A stretch of 64,000 nt of DNA, from the NCBI GenBank assembly GCA_947044405.1, contig CAMRHE010000028.1, positions 8,640,001 through 8,704,000 on the forward strand, given 5' to 3'. The position numbers and the translations under genes are program-made. This document shows, one piece after another, positions 26,172 to 39,826 of this stretch (positions are counted from its first letter, which is position 1; every line of letters starts with the position of its first letter). The DNA is from Leptodactylus fallax. Its lineage: Eukaryota; Chordata; Amphibia; Anura; Leptodactylidae. Below the pieces are notes generated by a model. That model searched no databases. It saw nothing but the letters and a program-made list of their open reading frames with translations, and was not told the origin of the DNA.

Positions 26172-26935
26172 GCAGTGTGTATTATTCCTGTACTGTGACA
26201 TCACTGTGTGTATTATCCCTGTACTGTGACATCTGTGTGTATTACCTCTGTACTGTGACATCACTGTATGTATTATCCCTGTACTGTGACATCAGTGTGT
26301 ATTATTCCTGTACTATGACATCACTGTGTATATTATCCCTGTAGTATGACATCACTGTGTGTATTATCCCTGCACTGTGACATCACTGTGTGTATTATTC
26401 CTGTACTGTGACATCACTGTGTGTATTATCCCTGTACTGTGACATCATTGTGTGTATTATCCCTGTATTGTGACATCACTGTGTGTATTATCTCTGTACT
26501 GTGACATCACTGTATGTATTACCCCTGTACTGTGACATGACTGTGTGTATTATCCCTGTACTGTGACATCAGTGTGTATTATTCCTGTACTGTGACATCA
26601 CTGTGTGTATTATCCCTGTAGTATGACATCGCTGTGTGTATTATCCCTGTACTGTGACATCACTGTGTGTATTATCCCTGTTCTGTGACATCAGTGTGTA
26701 TTATTCCTGTACTATGACATCACTGTGTGTATTATCCCTGTACTGTGACATCACTGTGTGTATTATCTCTGTACTGTGACATCGGTGTGTATTATCCCTG
26801 TACTGTGACATCACTGTGTGTATTATCCCTGTACTGTGACATCACTGTGTGTATTATCCCTGTACTATGACATCACTGTGTATATTACCCCTGTACTGTG
26901 ACATCACTGTGTATAGTATCCCTGTACTGTAAAAT
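26172..26935. repeat. 31-bp minisatellite (about 25 units)
   Basis: The unit CATCACTGTGTGTATTATCC plus CTGTACTGTGA is 31 bp, with 29-bp variants lacking one GT. The array ends at CTGTAAAATAAC. The short frame at 26087-26344 is a repeat artefact. Confidence 0.95.
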
Positions 26936-28365
26936 AACTTTTACAATAATTTTATACTTTTCAAGTTCTGAACTTGCTGCTTAAGCTAGTCATGGTAGGG
27001 CAGAGCCTCCCAGTTACTTGTTAAGCTCCTGCCAAAAGTCTTTCTGCCTCAGACAGGGTATTCACATACAGGGGTGGGGCAATGAACTGAATCTTAGCCC
27101 TGAGTAATTGAAAGCTTTGTAATGACCTGGTTAGAAAATGGTGTCACTTAATGTGAGATGTCCTTATACCTTTGCACTGGCCAGTTGATGTTTGCGTCTT
27201 GTGCACTGTCGCATTTGCAACCTTTTCAGCCTCCATTGCTGTGCCAGTGTAGCATAGACAAGTCCTCTGGTATCTTCCTTCTACTTTTTGCAATTATGAT
27301 AAAAGAGCGCTAGCTTTTCACATATCGGTATACACTATGGTGGGTTACTTAGCATGCTATATTTATTCAGTTTAATTTCCAATAAGTTAAAAAGTTCCCA
27401 TTGAGGAGATTAGGGCATGTAAATGTTTTCCACTGCTGTACAAAGCAACAAAGCTTTGATATGGAAATTTCCATGTACTTTTGCTTTTGCTACAAAGTAT
27501 GACAACTGGTTTATAAAGTGTTTCCAACAGGTTTGATGTTCAAAATTTGGAAGCATCTGGAACCTTTGATCAGATTTGTCTGCATAAAGCACAGCGGGGG
27601 GGGGGCTTTCTGCTACAAATCATACTGCAAGATTTATTTCCTCTGTGGAAAGCGCTTTCCTCTCATAGCTAAACTGTGGGGCGTCTGCAGCAGATTCACA
27701 CAACTGGTTAGGTTTTTTTTGCATAACATTAATATCAAAGGAGCTTCACAGATAGACACATGGCCAAGACGGTATAAATGTTTATTTGTAGCAAATATCT
27801 AGAAAAAGTGAGATATGTAAGCTTATTGCAAGTTTCTGTGGACATCAGGTTTTATGCCGGGAATACTTCAAAGTAATCTGAGGATTAGACCAAATCTAAT
27901 GCCTGATTTTTATTTATGTTTGGATACAACTATATGTGACCTTGAGAAATAAAGTTGTTGTCCAGGATAAGAATAAAGGGTCTTTTTACCCAGAAACAGC
28001 GCCACTCCGGTCAGTGGTCTGCATGTAGTATTGCAGCTCATCTCCATCTGCTTTCAAGCATAAAAACAAGGCAGACAAAGGCATTAAATAACTGAGCAGC
28101 ATACATGCAAACAGACACAGAACTCAGAATCCACATATCAAGCAGGACAGGCACCAGAAAGTAAAGTAAACTAACAGCATGGATCACAACACACTGCTCA
28201 GCCAGAGAGGGACTAAACACATGGCCTTATGTAGAGACAGACACACAGGGATAGGCTGGAGGAAGTAAAGCAGGTGCAAACACTAAGAGACAGATACCAG
28301 ATCCTGTCGATCAGCTGGTCAACAAAACTGTACTTGTTAAATGGGTTGTCATGAAGGAACAACAC
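26936..28365. other. No gene; possible MITE remnant at 27950-28350
   Basis: GTTGTTGTCCAGGATAAGAA and the CCAGAAACAGCGCCACTC segment resemble a common non-coding interspersed repeat. A matching far end was not established. The remaining sequence has no signal. Confidence 0.35.
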
Positions 28366-28761
28366 CTTTAACTGCTTTCTGACATCTGCCATACTATTAT
28401 GGTGGCTTTTCAGGAGGGATTTTATTATTTATATATTGCAAAGCATTGTCTAAAAATACAAGTTAAAAAAGTAAAAAAAATATATATATGTAAAAGAAAT
28501 TAAAAAAAAAACTAAGTAATATTAAGTTCTAGATCAGATATAAAAAATAAAGTAAAACACACGCATATTAGGCATCCCTGTGTCCAAAAATGCCTGGTCT
28601 ACAAACTTATATTTTTCCATAAGGTGAATGCCGAATCGGGAAAAAAATAAAGAGCCAATCTTTTTTTTTTTTTTTTTGCTATTTCATCTCCTATAAAAAT
28701 TTGAATGAAAAGTGATCAAAACAATAGAAATTCCCCAACATGGTCAAATAAAAAGTACATA

Positions 28762-29657
<896 letters not shown>

Positions 29658-29668
29658 TATGTCCCCGC

Positions 29669-29690
29669 AAAAAAAAAAAAAAAAAAAAAG
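29669..29690. repeat. Poly-A run
   Basis: About 21 consecutive A residues just beyond Tc1-D copy 3, within the older dispersed repeat. Confidence 0.9.
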
Positions 29691-30060
29691 CCTTATGGCA
29701 CCCTGTATATAGAAATATTGGGTGTCAGAATACGGCGACTCCATGAAATTATTTTTAAGGGATTATTTAAAATATTAAAAAAACAAAAACAAAAACATAA
29801 ATTTGGTATCACAGTAATTATACCAACCCACAGAATACAGGAGACATGTAAGTTTGGCTGTATAGTGAACATCCTAAAAACACAGCTCACAGTTTTTCAC
29901 TAATTCAACACCATTCTGAGTTTTATTCCAACTTCCCAGTACATTGTAAGGAATATTAAATAGTACTACTATGAAATTAGGGTTTTTGGAAAGAAGGAGT
30001 AAAAAATGAAAATCGGAAATCAAAAAATGGCTTCTGTGGCAAGGGGCTAAGATATTTCCT

Positions 30061-30505
30061 ATATATTCTTCAAAATAAACATACAGTAGTGAACCAGCAT
30101 GCAATATGGGTTAAAGACTCAGTGGGAGTTGCAGTGGTGGCCATCTTGATTTCCTTGATTTTAAAGGTGCCCATGAGAGTGAGGTCCACTGAACCTGCCA
30201 AACATGGCAGGACTGGATGATTGTCTTAAATGTATCATTCGTGAAAAAATGAGACGTCTTATTTTGCCTACTTTCACAGGCGGATAGAGTCAATACAAGT
30301 CAATAGATCCATCTATTGTTTCTACTTCTCCATGCTATGTGGATCCATTTTTAAATAGATTTGCATCCACATGATGGCCATTAAAAATGTATCCATTTTT
30401 TTTTTTTTTAACAAACAGATCACAAAGGAAGAGGAAAGACGGACAGGAAATGGATGAAAGATGAGCTACACATGGATAGAAAATGGTGACCATCACATCT
30501 GGTTG
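30061..30505. other. No recognisable feature
   Basis: Ordinary non-coding sequence between the dispersed repeat and the next MITE; includes a T11 run near 30398. Confidence 0.4.
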
Positions 30506-30700
30506 TAAGGCTGGGTTCACACCTGTGTTCGGTGACCGTTCGGGGATTCCATTCCACATACCGCTTGAAAAATGTGGATAGAAAAGTCCTGCAAGTGGGC
30601 TTTTCTTTCCGCATTTTCCGGGCGGAAACCCGGTGGACTCCATTATAGTCTATGGGGTCGAAGAACGGAAACTCCAATGCTGGTGTAAATCTAGCGTAAC
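30506..30700. repeat. MITE with GGTTCACAC-type ends
   Basis: TAAGGCTGGGTTCACACCTG at the left pairs with the inverted GGTGTAAATCTAGCGTAA at the right. The interior shares GGACTCCATTATAGTCTATG with copies at 5207 and 39631. The minus frames of about 100 codons (30335-30716) cross it and are spurious. Confidence 0.6.
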
Positions 30701-30782
30701 ATCTTTTTTTTTTCAACGCTCATGTGCTTGGGATCTAAACTATTTCTAAGCAGAAGTTCAGAAGTTTTAACAACAAGATATA

Positions 30783-31126
30783 AGGCCCCTTGCAGACGAC
30801 CGTGGCCGTGATCAGTGTGCTATCCATGTATTTCACGGATAGCACACTGACCCATTCTTTTCTATAGACCCGTACACACGACCGTGAATTTCATGGTCCC
30901 GTGTGCGGGCCGACAGTCTGAGCCGCAAAATATAGAACATGTCCTATTCCTGTCCTATTTTTCTGCCCTTGCTTCCGTGGCTCCTATTCATTTAATGAAA
31001 GGAGATGTGGAAGAACGGCCCGTGCACGGGCGGGACATGGGGGACATCCCCGTGTCCCCCATGTGCTGGCCGTGCCTTTAATTCACGGCCGGCTGGTTGC
31101 AGTACGGTTGTCTGCAACCGGTCTTA
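30783..31126. repeat. Palindrome-rich MITE
   Basis: The ends TAAGGCCCCTTGCAGACGAC and (inverted) TAAGACCGGTTGCAGACAAC form imperfect inverted repeats. Inside are a 13-bp perfect stem (CAGTGTGCTATCC/GGATAGCACACTG, near 30816-30852), the palindrome GCCCGTGCACGGGC (near 31018) and a 12-bp perfect stem (ACATGGGGGACA/TGTCCCCCATGT, near 31035-31064). Non-coding. Target duplication not resolved. Confidence 0.6.
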
Positions 31127-34100
31127 GAGGAATAAGAGGATGACTACCGGAGCTGTATTTACAGATAAATGTAGAGGAAATTCTCCCTAATATTTCTGAC
31201 ACTGTGTCTGTACACAGTCCTAGTATTACGGTTGACGGACAGTCATGTAAACAAGTATACCAACCCTCCAGATTTGTTACGACGCGGCTCGGCGCCCTCT
31301 AACAATATTTACAAAATAGGAAATGATATTATCTCCAATTCTCTGGAAATTCTCCTATGAAGTCTGTTTGCTGACTCCTGTCAATTAGAAAGTATAATGC
31401 CAGTGATGCCAGCGCCATGCCTGGCAGTAGAATGAGCGTCCTAAAATGCGTCAGTCTCCTTTTTTTTTTTTAACTGTTTGATATATGACATATTCTTCGT
31501 AATAAAATAAAGATTTTTTTTCCATTGTAACTTATGACCAACATTCAATATGTAACAAGGCTAAAAGCTGGCACAGCCTAACCGGAGTTGGCAGCGACAT
31601 GGGATGAAGCTGAACAAGTAGCTTTCTAAGTGATATCTGAATGGGAAGATTTGGCCACCGTTCAACTTTTCTGAATCCATGTAAATGAGGGGAAGAATGA
31701 TTGTCATTAGGAGCCGTGAATGATATGCAAGGCTGTATACAGGCGGAGGAGGGGAGGATATGTTTAGATGCAGCAACATCCATTCCAAACAATAGTGATC
31801 ATTATACAGACGCCTCTCAACATGCAACTAAAAATATCACACCATAAATAATAGCATTTAAGTCCATGCAGATGTGAATGGCAAGCCAGGGACGGGGTGA
31901 CATCCAACATGAAGTGACCATTGAGAGTCCACAGCTGGAGGACACGGACTCCTACACTGAACGACTATTCAATAGCTCTTGTGTTAACCATGTACAAACA
32001 GTGGAATCCATACACACAGCATGCCAAGGAAGATCATTATGATGGATGAGTTTCCAAAGCCAGATATGGAAGAATATGTTAGATGAGCCCCTGTAATACG
32101 CAGGTAATGGACACAAAAACATCGAGACAACCGGGTGAGAAGTTTCGAGTAGTTTACTGGTGGTTCAGAACAAAGAACAACGATAACATTTTTCATTTGT
32201 GGTCTTCGGCATCCTGGCTCTCTCCCTCCTCTCCCGCATAAGGAGCTCATAGGGCTGTTACCGCAGCCACCTCGGCTTCGTAGTCATGTCATTTGCCTGA
32301 CAGTTACTGGGCCACCGAGGCACATTCCACCAAATCCAAGCCCCTCCGTTGGATCTCTCTCTCTCTCTAATCCAAATCTGTAATCAAGTTTAAAGTTTTT
32401 TTTTTAATTAAAATTTACTAAAAGTTTATTCCTATAATTAGACTGGGTGTCATCAAACACAAAAGTAAAGATCTAATTAACACATGTACTGTTTGTTGTG
32501 CTAGCTACATCTGACACCCAGAGCTTGAAGGACGCACTTTATGGTCTCGGAAGATTGAATATTTCCTAACAATTAAATTAAAGTATATTTCCAGAGATTT
32601 GACGGCTGCCATAAGATTGAAAGGGAGTTTGTCACCAGATCCTACCGTATCCACCATTTCTATTCTACCCCCATATGCCAGCCAAGCAAACCACAGAAAT
32701 GGTGGGACCTTGGCTCCTGAAGGGACTATTTGCAAAGCAGCCATGTTTTCTAAGTCCTGCATAACCCTTGTTCCATATGAGAATGCCCCCATGTTGTGCC
32801 TTCCTTGGGAATGTTAGATGGATTGTTAGTGGAATCCTGGATATTGACATCCCCATAGACCCAAACCTTGAATTCTCAACATCCAACATACTCCCTTGGG
32901 CAAAAAAAAATCTCTTAAACCTCTTTTGCACATTTTCTACCTGTCTTGTAGCTCGCCTTCCGTGACAGATCTTTATGTAAGTATTAAGGATATCAAGTGC
33001 CTTGAACATTTAACTACCCTTATTTCTCATTATGTGGTTTGAAGGAATCCGGAGCCCCTGGGACTCTTTTTGCATTTTACACAACCTGTAGTTCTTGTAG
33101 ATAGACCTCAGGTTTACCCAGTCGGCCCCTACCCCCTACTGCCCTCCTTCTGTTCTTGTCTTTGTTCTTGTATTTCTTGTTGTTGTTTGGTCTTGGATCT
33201 ATATTATTGTTTTTATTTTTCCACTTTGTTATTTCTTGTCCTTTTATTTGGTATTCATTTCGGTATGCTACTTATAGATCTAATATTTTATATAGACTGT
33301 ATGTTTAGACTTCCCGCTTCTTGCGGAGTAGACTATGTTCCCCTATCGAGCCTTTAGAGTTATTTTGTTATATCAGATATGAGTTCTGTGCAGGAGTTCT
33401 GCCTTGAATACAGTAAGGTAAAGCCCAAGAGCTCATATGTGAATGGGTGACATTCTCTCTACTAGCGATTGTAGTCATTCACTGTCCCTTTTCTTCTCCA
33501 TTTGGCCCAGATTTCCATGACAACCTCATCCAGCCGCAACTTATCTCTGCAGAATCTGATGCTGAGACATCTTCTGCTCCTCACTTTTCCAGGTTCCTCC
33601 CTACCTATTCTCCATCCTCTACACAAATTACTCATCCATTGTGCCCCAGATGGTAAAAGTACTACATATGGTAGTTATTTCTCTCCTGGTGCCACACACA
33701 GAAAGGATACGTTCACATCTGTGCAGGAGTTTCCAAAGGAGTGTCTGCCAAATATTGGTAGAGATAAAGTCCTCCATGACAGGCCCCATGAAAGTCAATA
33801 ATAACAGTCCGAATCTCTGTTACTGTATTCTGCTAGGTTGGCACTACCACTGGCTCTTTGTTGTTCAGGTCCATAGGGAGTCCGAAGAACGAAGAGTCAG
33901 CACTAGTTGTGCTTTCCCACAAATTAAAAAAGCTATAAATGATGACTAGAAAACTATATTGGATGTATAAAATGACTATACAATGGACTATGGCCTTCAA
34001 AAGGTTGTCAAAAATTCAAGTTTTTATCTGCTAAAAGGACACAAAAATGTGACATCTGCACAAAATTGTCTCAAAATATCTGATTATTTTGTGTTCATTT

Positions 34101-34731
34101 TTTCTTTGAAGGTACTAGTTCTCCGTGCAGGGATCCATCTGGTATTCGAAGCCTTACAGGCAATGCTATAGGTGGCCTTAGAGAGACAGTTTTTTGTCAT
34201 ACTATACATTTGAGATATTTTTGCTCCAATATGTTGTATTTATTTGTATTTATTTTATATGTTGTATTTATTTGTCACACTAATGGAAATTCTAGATTAA
34301 GATTCTATGTTTAACCAATAAAGCATTTTATATAGCGGCTTCTGCCTCCATCAATGACAATTACATGAGCCCCATCTGCAGATAGAGCTGATATTCAGTA
34401 CAGCAATTGTCTTAATCTTCTATTACAGGAAACCGTCTGATCATGAAAAAGTTAAATCAATATGGAAAATGAAGCAGGATAAAATATGTACGAGGTTCAT
34501 TATGGAAGTGGTCGGCAAACACCTGTGACCTGACGGATTACAGGAGCCTCATAAGAATCTGCAGCCAAAATATTACAGTGGCAGATACTTCATTATCATT
34601 TCCAGGAATATAACTGAGCACAGATCTCCAGATAAACGTCTACAGAATTTACCATCCAAGAAAAAGAGTTCCACACAATTCTAAAAATATAACATCATTT
34701 CTTATGTATAAATATAAAAATATAGGGAGGC
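31127..34731. other. No identifiable gene in 3.6 kb
   Basis: Frames up to 114 codons (for example 32665-33009 minus and 33641-33949 plus) lack domain signatures and overlap one another on both strands. Short CT runs occur near 32352. About 32620-32760 resembles a common interspersed repeat start (GGGAGTTTGTCACCAGATCC). Otherwise it looks single-copy and non-coding. Confidence 0.35.
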
Positions 34732-34968
34732 TCAGTGGTTAGCACTGTAGCGCTGGAGTCCTGGGTTCGAATCCTGCCAAGGACAACATCTGCAAGGAGT
34801 TTATATGTTCTCCCCGTGTTTGTGTGGGTTTCCTCCGGTTTCCTCCCTCACTCCAAAGACATACAGATAGGGAATGTAGATTGTGAGTCCTATATGGGAC
34901 AGTGACTGTCAATATCCGTAAAGCGCTGTGGAATATGATGGCACTATATAAGTAAGCATAATAATTAT
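34732..34968 (+). repeat. tRNA-headed SINE with L2-like tail
   Basis: The head contains GGCTCAGTGGTTAGCAC (A-box-like) and a perfect B-box match GGTTCGAATCC (34764-34774), the internal RNA polymerase III promoter. The body has GTTCTCCCCGTGTTTGTGTG and GGTTTCCTCC. The tail AGCGCTGTGGAATATGATGG, CACTATATAAGTAA resembles L2-mobilised SINEs. The order of parts is that of a SINE, not of a functional tRNA gene. Confidence 0.7.
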
Positions 34969-35089
34969 AAAATATCCCACTCAGATATATCACAAACATA
35001 GGGGAACTAGAAAATACAACATATACAATTTCATCAGGGAAGGATAGGTACATGTACCAGGCCATATAATAACACAAAATAACTTAGTG

Positions 35090-35240
35090 GAAGAATGAAG
35101 AAATCAGGCGATACCTTTTAGAGGCTAACTGAGTATATTTGATGGTAAGTTTTCAGAAGTACTAGCTTTCTTCATCAGACATGGTGTTATACAAGAAACT
35201 AAAAATTCACAGATTTTTTTATACCCTAAAGACATGGACC
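35090..35240 (-). repeat. Dispersed repeat with hammerhead-like core
   Basis: On the minus strand 35178 to 35151 reads CTGATGA, AGAA, a 9-nt loop, TTCT, GAAA. This is the conserved core and stem II layout of a hammerhead ribozyme, as found in Penelope-like retroelements and some SINE-like repeats. Matching strands for stems I and III are not evident, so cleavage activity is unproven and the copy may be decayed. Confidence 0.4.
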
Positions 35241-35451
35241 TTCAAAGAATCCTTAAAAAAAACAAAATGCAATCTAAGTAGAGAAGTTATTTACAACCGG
35301 TCAAAAATAAACAAGCTGGAAAGTTGTGGAACAAAATAACTTATGCAGAGGACATAACAAACATGATTCTCAATAATAGCCAGTAATATATCGTAAAAAT
35401 CGTCATCCAGGTATGTGGCAAAGTCATAACCTTGGTACATATAAGTATATA

Positions 35452-37092
35452 CAATTGTGCTAAAAAGTTTACATACCCCGGCAGATTTTTTGGGGTTTTT
35501 TTTGGCCTTTTTTCAGAGAATATGAATGATAACACAAAAACTTTTTCTCCACTCATGGATAGTGGTTGGTTGAAGCCATTTATTGTCAAACTTCTGTGTT
35601 TTCTCTTTTTCAATTATAATCACAACCAAAAACATCAAAATGACCCCGTTCAAAAGTTCACCTACCCTGGTGATTTTGGCCTGATAACATGCCCAGAAGT
35701 TGATACAAAGGGGTTTGAATGGCTACTAAAGGTAACATCCTCACCTGTGACCTGTTTGCTTGTAATCAGTGTGTGCATAAAAGCTGAGTGAGTGTCTGGG
35801 ATCCAGACAGACTGTTGCATCTTTCCTCCAGCCACTGACGTTTCTGGATTGTGAGTCATGGAGAAAGCAAAAGAATTGTCCATGGATCTATGGGAAAATG
35901 TAGTTGAACTGTATAAAACAGGAAAGGGATACAAAAAGATATCCAAGGAATTGATAATGCCAGTCAGCAGTTTTCAAACTGTGATTAACAAATGGAAACT
36001 CAGGGGCTCTGTAAAAACCAAACCACAGTCAGGTAGACCAACCTGAATTTTGGCCACAACTGCCTGGAAAATTGTTCTGGATGCAAAGAAAAACTCACAC
36101 ATAACATCAGCTGAAATACAGGACTCTGAAAACTATCGGTGTGGCTGTTTCAAGATGCACAATAAGGAGGCACTTGAAGAAAAATGGGCTGGATGGTCAA
36201 GTTGCCAGAAGAAAGCCATTACTGCGCAAATGACACAAAGAATCTCACCTTCAATATGCCAAACAGCACAGAGACAAGCCTCAAAACTTCTGGAATAAGG
36301 TAATTTGGAGTGATGTGACAAAAATCAAACTTTTTGGCCACAACCATAAACGTTACATTTGGAGAGGTGTCAACAAGGCCTGTGATGAAAGGAACGCCAT
36401 TCCTACTGTAAAGCACGGAGGTGGATCACTGAGGATGTGGGGATGTGTGAGCTTCAAAGGCACAGGAAACTTGGTCAAAGCTGAAGGAAAGATGAATGCT
36501 ACACGTTATCAGCAAATACTGGAGGCAAATTCATCAGCCAGGAGGCTGCGCATGGGACGTACTTGGACGTTCCAGCATGACAAAGATCCAAAACACCAAA
36601 GGCCAAGTCGACCTGTCATTGGCTACAGCAGAAGAAAGTGAAGGTTCTGGAGTGGCCATCTCAGTCTCCTGACCTCAATATCATTGAGCCACTCTGGGGA
36701 GATCTCAAGCGCGCAGGACATGCAAGACAGCCCAGGAATTTACAGGAACTGGAGACTTTTTGCCAAGAAGAATGGGCAGTTTTACCATCTAAGAAAATAA
36801 AGAGCCTCATCTACAACTACCACAAAAGACTTCAAGCTGTCATTGATGTTAGAGGGGGCAATACACGGTATTAAGAACTGGGGGATGGGAACTTTTGAAC
36901 AGGGTCATTTTGATGTTTTTGGTTGTCATTATGATTTAAAAAGAGAAAACACAGAAGTTTGACAATAAATGGCTTCAACCAATCACTAACCATGAGTGGA
37001 GAAAAAGGTTTTGTGTTATCATTCATATTCTCTGAAAAAAGGCCAAAAAAACAAAAAATCTGCTGGGGTATGTAAACTTTTTTGCACAACTG
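35452..37092 (+). mobile_element. Tc1-F: full-length but inactivated Tc1 transposon
   Basis: A 1641-bp element between TA dinucleotides (35450-35451, 37093-37094). The left end CAATTGTGCTAAAAAGTTTA pairs with an inverted TAAACTTTTTTGCACAACTG. Inverted repeats are about 220 bp, with a second inner motif (CAAAAGTTCACCTACCC at 35650, inverted near 36886). Confidence 0.92.
35858..36874 (+). pseudogene. Tc1-F transposase, broken
   Basis: The start MEKAKELSMDLWENVVEL and first helix-turn-helix are readable to SGRPT, where a TGA interrupts. Frames are scrambled from 36046 to 36300. FWNKVIWSDVTKIKLFG keeps the first Asp but has Val for the usual Glu in WSDETK. KHGGGSLRMWGC and FQHDKDPKH (usually QQDNDPKH) follow. 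After a stop at about 36640 the last frame gives VLEWPSQSPDLNIIEPLW, with the catalytic Glu, to GGNTRY at 36874. Several substitutions at conserved positions suggest an old copy. Confidence 0.9.
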
Positions 37093-37094
37093 TA

Positions 37095-37619
37095 TATTAA
37101 TCCATAATAGTAGATATTAGGGTTTTTTGATATTTTAGTGATATTTAGTGGTTTTCTACAAGTATTCTTTGTGACTTGCCTATCTACAGAATTTATTTAA
37201 TATTTATATTTCTTACCTATATAATGTCACCCTACTCCACAGCACATTCAGATAGTGTTATCACTGATAGGGCTCACAATCTACATTCCCTATCAGGATG
37301 TCTTTGGGGTGTGGGAGGAAACCCATGTAAACACAGGGAGAACATACAACCTACACACAGATGTTGTCCTTCCAACCTACATCATAAAGGGGTTCTCCGC
37401 TGTGGACAATCTCTTGATGCCTTGACAGTAACATTAGAAAGTTTCATCCAGTTGGGACCAGCAGCGATCAGATGTAACCTGGGAGGAAAATGCCAGTAAG
37501 CTTTTAATTTCCCTGCAGCGCCATCATGAAACATCATACTGTGTTTATTCAAATCAATTTATTGCTCCCCCCCCTTCATCTGCGTCCATTCACATTGACT
37601 CTAATGTAACAAACATGAT
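37095..37619 (-). repeat. Inverted partial SINE/L2-like copy at 37250-37372; otherwise nothing
   Basis: On the minus strand, GGACAACATCTGTGTGTAGG, GTTCTCCCTGTGTTTACATG and GGGAATGTAGATTGTGAGCC match the body of the SINE at 34732-34968. Head and tail are missing or decayed. Confidence 0.6.
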
Positions 37620-38440
37620 GGAAGATTTCTTCTATCTTCTGTCTTTTATCTTCTGTCTTATATCTTTCTTCTATCTTCTTTCTTCTGTCTTCTTTCTTCT
37701 GTCTTATCTCTCCTGTATTGTTTCTTCTATCTTCTCTTCTGTTTTCTCTCTCTCTCTCTCTTCTTTCTTCTCTCTTTTCTCATTTGTCTTCTCTCTGCTA
37801 TCTTCTGTCTTCTATATTGTTTCTTCTATCTTCTGTCTTCTCTCTTCTTTCTGCTCTCTTCTCTCTTCTGTCCTCTGTCTTCTATATTCTCTCCTCTATG
37901 TTCTGTATTCTTTCTTGTATCTTCTCTTCTCTCTTCTGTATTCTCTCCTGTACCTTCTCTGCTGTCTTCTCCCTTCTTTCTTTTACCTTCTCTCTTCTAT
38001 CGTCTCTTCTGTCTTCTATCTTCTGTATTCTCTCCTGTACCTTCTCTGCTGTCTTCTCCCTTCTTTCTTTTACCTTCTCTCTTCTATCGTCTCTTCTCTC
38101 TTCTATCTTCTCTCTTCTGTATTCTCTCCTGTACCTTCTCTGCTGTTTTCTCCCTTCTTTCTTTTACCTTCTCTCTTCTATCGTCTCTTCTTTCTTCTGT
38201 CTTCTCTCTTCTGTCTTCTATCTTCTCTCTTCTGCATTCTCTCCTGTACCTTCTCTGCTGTCTTCTCCCTTCTTTCTTTTACCTTCTCTTTTCTATCGTG
38301 TCTTCTCTCTTCTGTCTTCTATCTTCTCTCTCCTGTATTCTCTCCTGTACCTTCTCTGCTGTCTTCTCCCTTCTTTCTTCTACCTTCTATCTTTTATCAT
38401 CTCTTCTTTCTTCTGTCTTCTCTCTTCTGTCTTCTAGAAT
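37620..38440 (+). repeat. 820-bp polypyrimidine tract with internal tandem blocks
   Basis: Almost uninterrupted C/T on the plus strand (TTCTATCTTCTGTCTTC-type). Within it a block containing CTCTCCTGTACCTTCTCTGC and TCCCTTCTTTCTTTTACC recurs about five times with a period of roughly 90-110 bp (near 37946, 38032, 38127, 38241, 38343). Pyrimidine-only sequence cannot form stop codons, which explains the overlapping 287- and 239-codon frames. These are not genes. Confidence 0.95.
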
Positions 38441-39630
38441 GGTGCTGTCTGCTTCCTGCTCCATTGTCTGTGTATTGATTGCCGAGAACAGATCTGATAT
38501 TAGTGGCCTGTCTTTAGGATAGATCATCTCTAGCACCACCTATTGTAACATAGCAACTAAATGGCTGACTTTAAAAGAGGTCTTGCTGCATGAATTAGGA
38601 TATAAGCAAAACCCGAAAAAACTCTTCCAAAAATGAAAGGCGTCCATATACGGTTGTTTTAGGGTTCTTGTTCCTTGTCAGTGCAGAGCAGGGTACTGGT
38701 TGGCTAGGTAAGAGGCCCTTCATGCGGGTCAGGAGGGGTACACGACCTCCTTGTGGACAGGGAGGCTTAGGTGCATGCTCCCCTTGGAAAGATATGTAAA
38801 TTGGTTCTCCTTGACAGTAAAAAGGAAAACTACACCTCCAACACCACCTACAGTATTACAAGGTAAATTTGTACTTTTTCTATAACTTATGTTCAAAGTA
38901 ATTTCCCTCCAAATTTTACAGGGCACAAGTTACAACTGTTATCTACATTTATGTGTGGACTTGGCTGGTTTGTCATCATGAGAGAAGCTGAATTACTGAT
39001 TCCTGCTTTCTGCTGGACCTCGTCCTCATATCACGTGATCTACTAATTATCTCCCATTAATGAGAATAGACTTAATGAAGAATTTACTGCACCTTTATAC
39101 CATTATAATAATTACAGAACATCAGTCCTCCAATTAACATTTGCTGGTGAATTCTAATAACCGTCACTTACTGAATTCTCTCTTTAATTAAGTCCTGGAT
39201 ATAAAAAGCTAGAATTAATCCCCGCCACTGATTTTTGTAACTCTGCATTGACTGAAGTAAATAGTAAATCATTATTTTTTAATATAATATTTTTCACTGA
39301 TTTAAGGAAAATTCTTCCTTCAGAGCCACATGATTCAAAAGCAGATTCTGCCATCTAGTGGCCATAGCTTATATTGCTGCAATCCTGGGGCTATTTTGTA
39401 TTTGCTGGGTAAGAAACAGATGATCAAGTGACATTTGAGATAGTATTAAAATATATTTTCCTTTTTGCTTGGAAAAATCTCAAATTAATTATGTAAAGGT
39501 AATGCAAATTAACTCATAACAGTCAAATTGGAGATTCACCTGCAGAAAGCTTTTTCTTCTGACAGCCAGAGATTGTGCTGTCTTTCTTCACCTTTCATAC
39601 AAAAATGCAGCATGTCACACAAAAAGTTCT
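38441..39630. other. Apparently single-copy, AT-rich sequence
   Basis: No repeat or gene recognised. 39030-39230 is rich in TAATTA/AATTAA-type motifs and could be a regulatory element, but there is no direct support. Confidence 0.3.
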
Positions 39631-39826
39631 CTAAGGCTGGGTTCACACTTGCACAGTGTGACTGTTCAGGGATCTGTCCTCCATTCTGCATTTTTCGGGC
39701 AGAAACCCAGTGGACCCCATTATAGTCTATGGGGTCCGTGGTTTAAGAGGATTAGTTTTCCGTTTTTGGGTCCCCAAGTGGACCTGAAGAACGGAAACCT
39801 GTGCGCAGTTGTGAATCTAGTGTTAG
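39631..39826. repeat. MITE with GGTTCACAC-type ends
   Basis: CTAAGGCTGGGTTCACACTT at the left and (inverted) CTAACACTAGATTCACAACT at the right. The centre has GACCCCATTATAGTCTATGG. Third copy of the family seen at 5207 and 30506. Confidence 0.6.

Noticed and set aside
32665..33009. 114-codon minus-strand frame as a possible gene
   Set aside because: No recognisable domain, overlapped by another frame on the opposite strand and by a probable interspersed repeat.
34736..34810. tRNA gene
   Set aside because: A- and B-box motifs are present but no cloverleaf acceptor stem is visible, and the sequence continues into a SINE body and tail.
37615..38478. 287- and 239-codon hydrophobic frames resembling a membrane protein
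   Set aside because: Pyrimidine-only DNA cannot encode stop codons and yields Leu/Ser/Phe; two frames are open at once.
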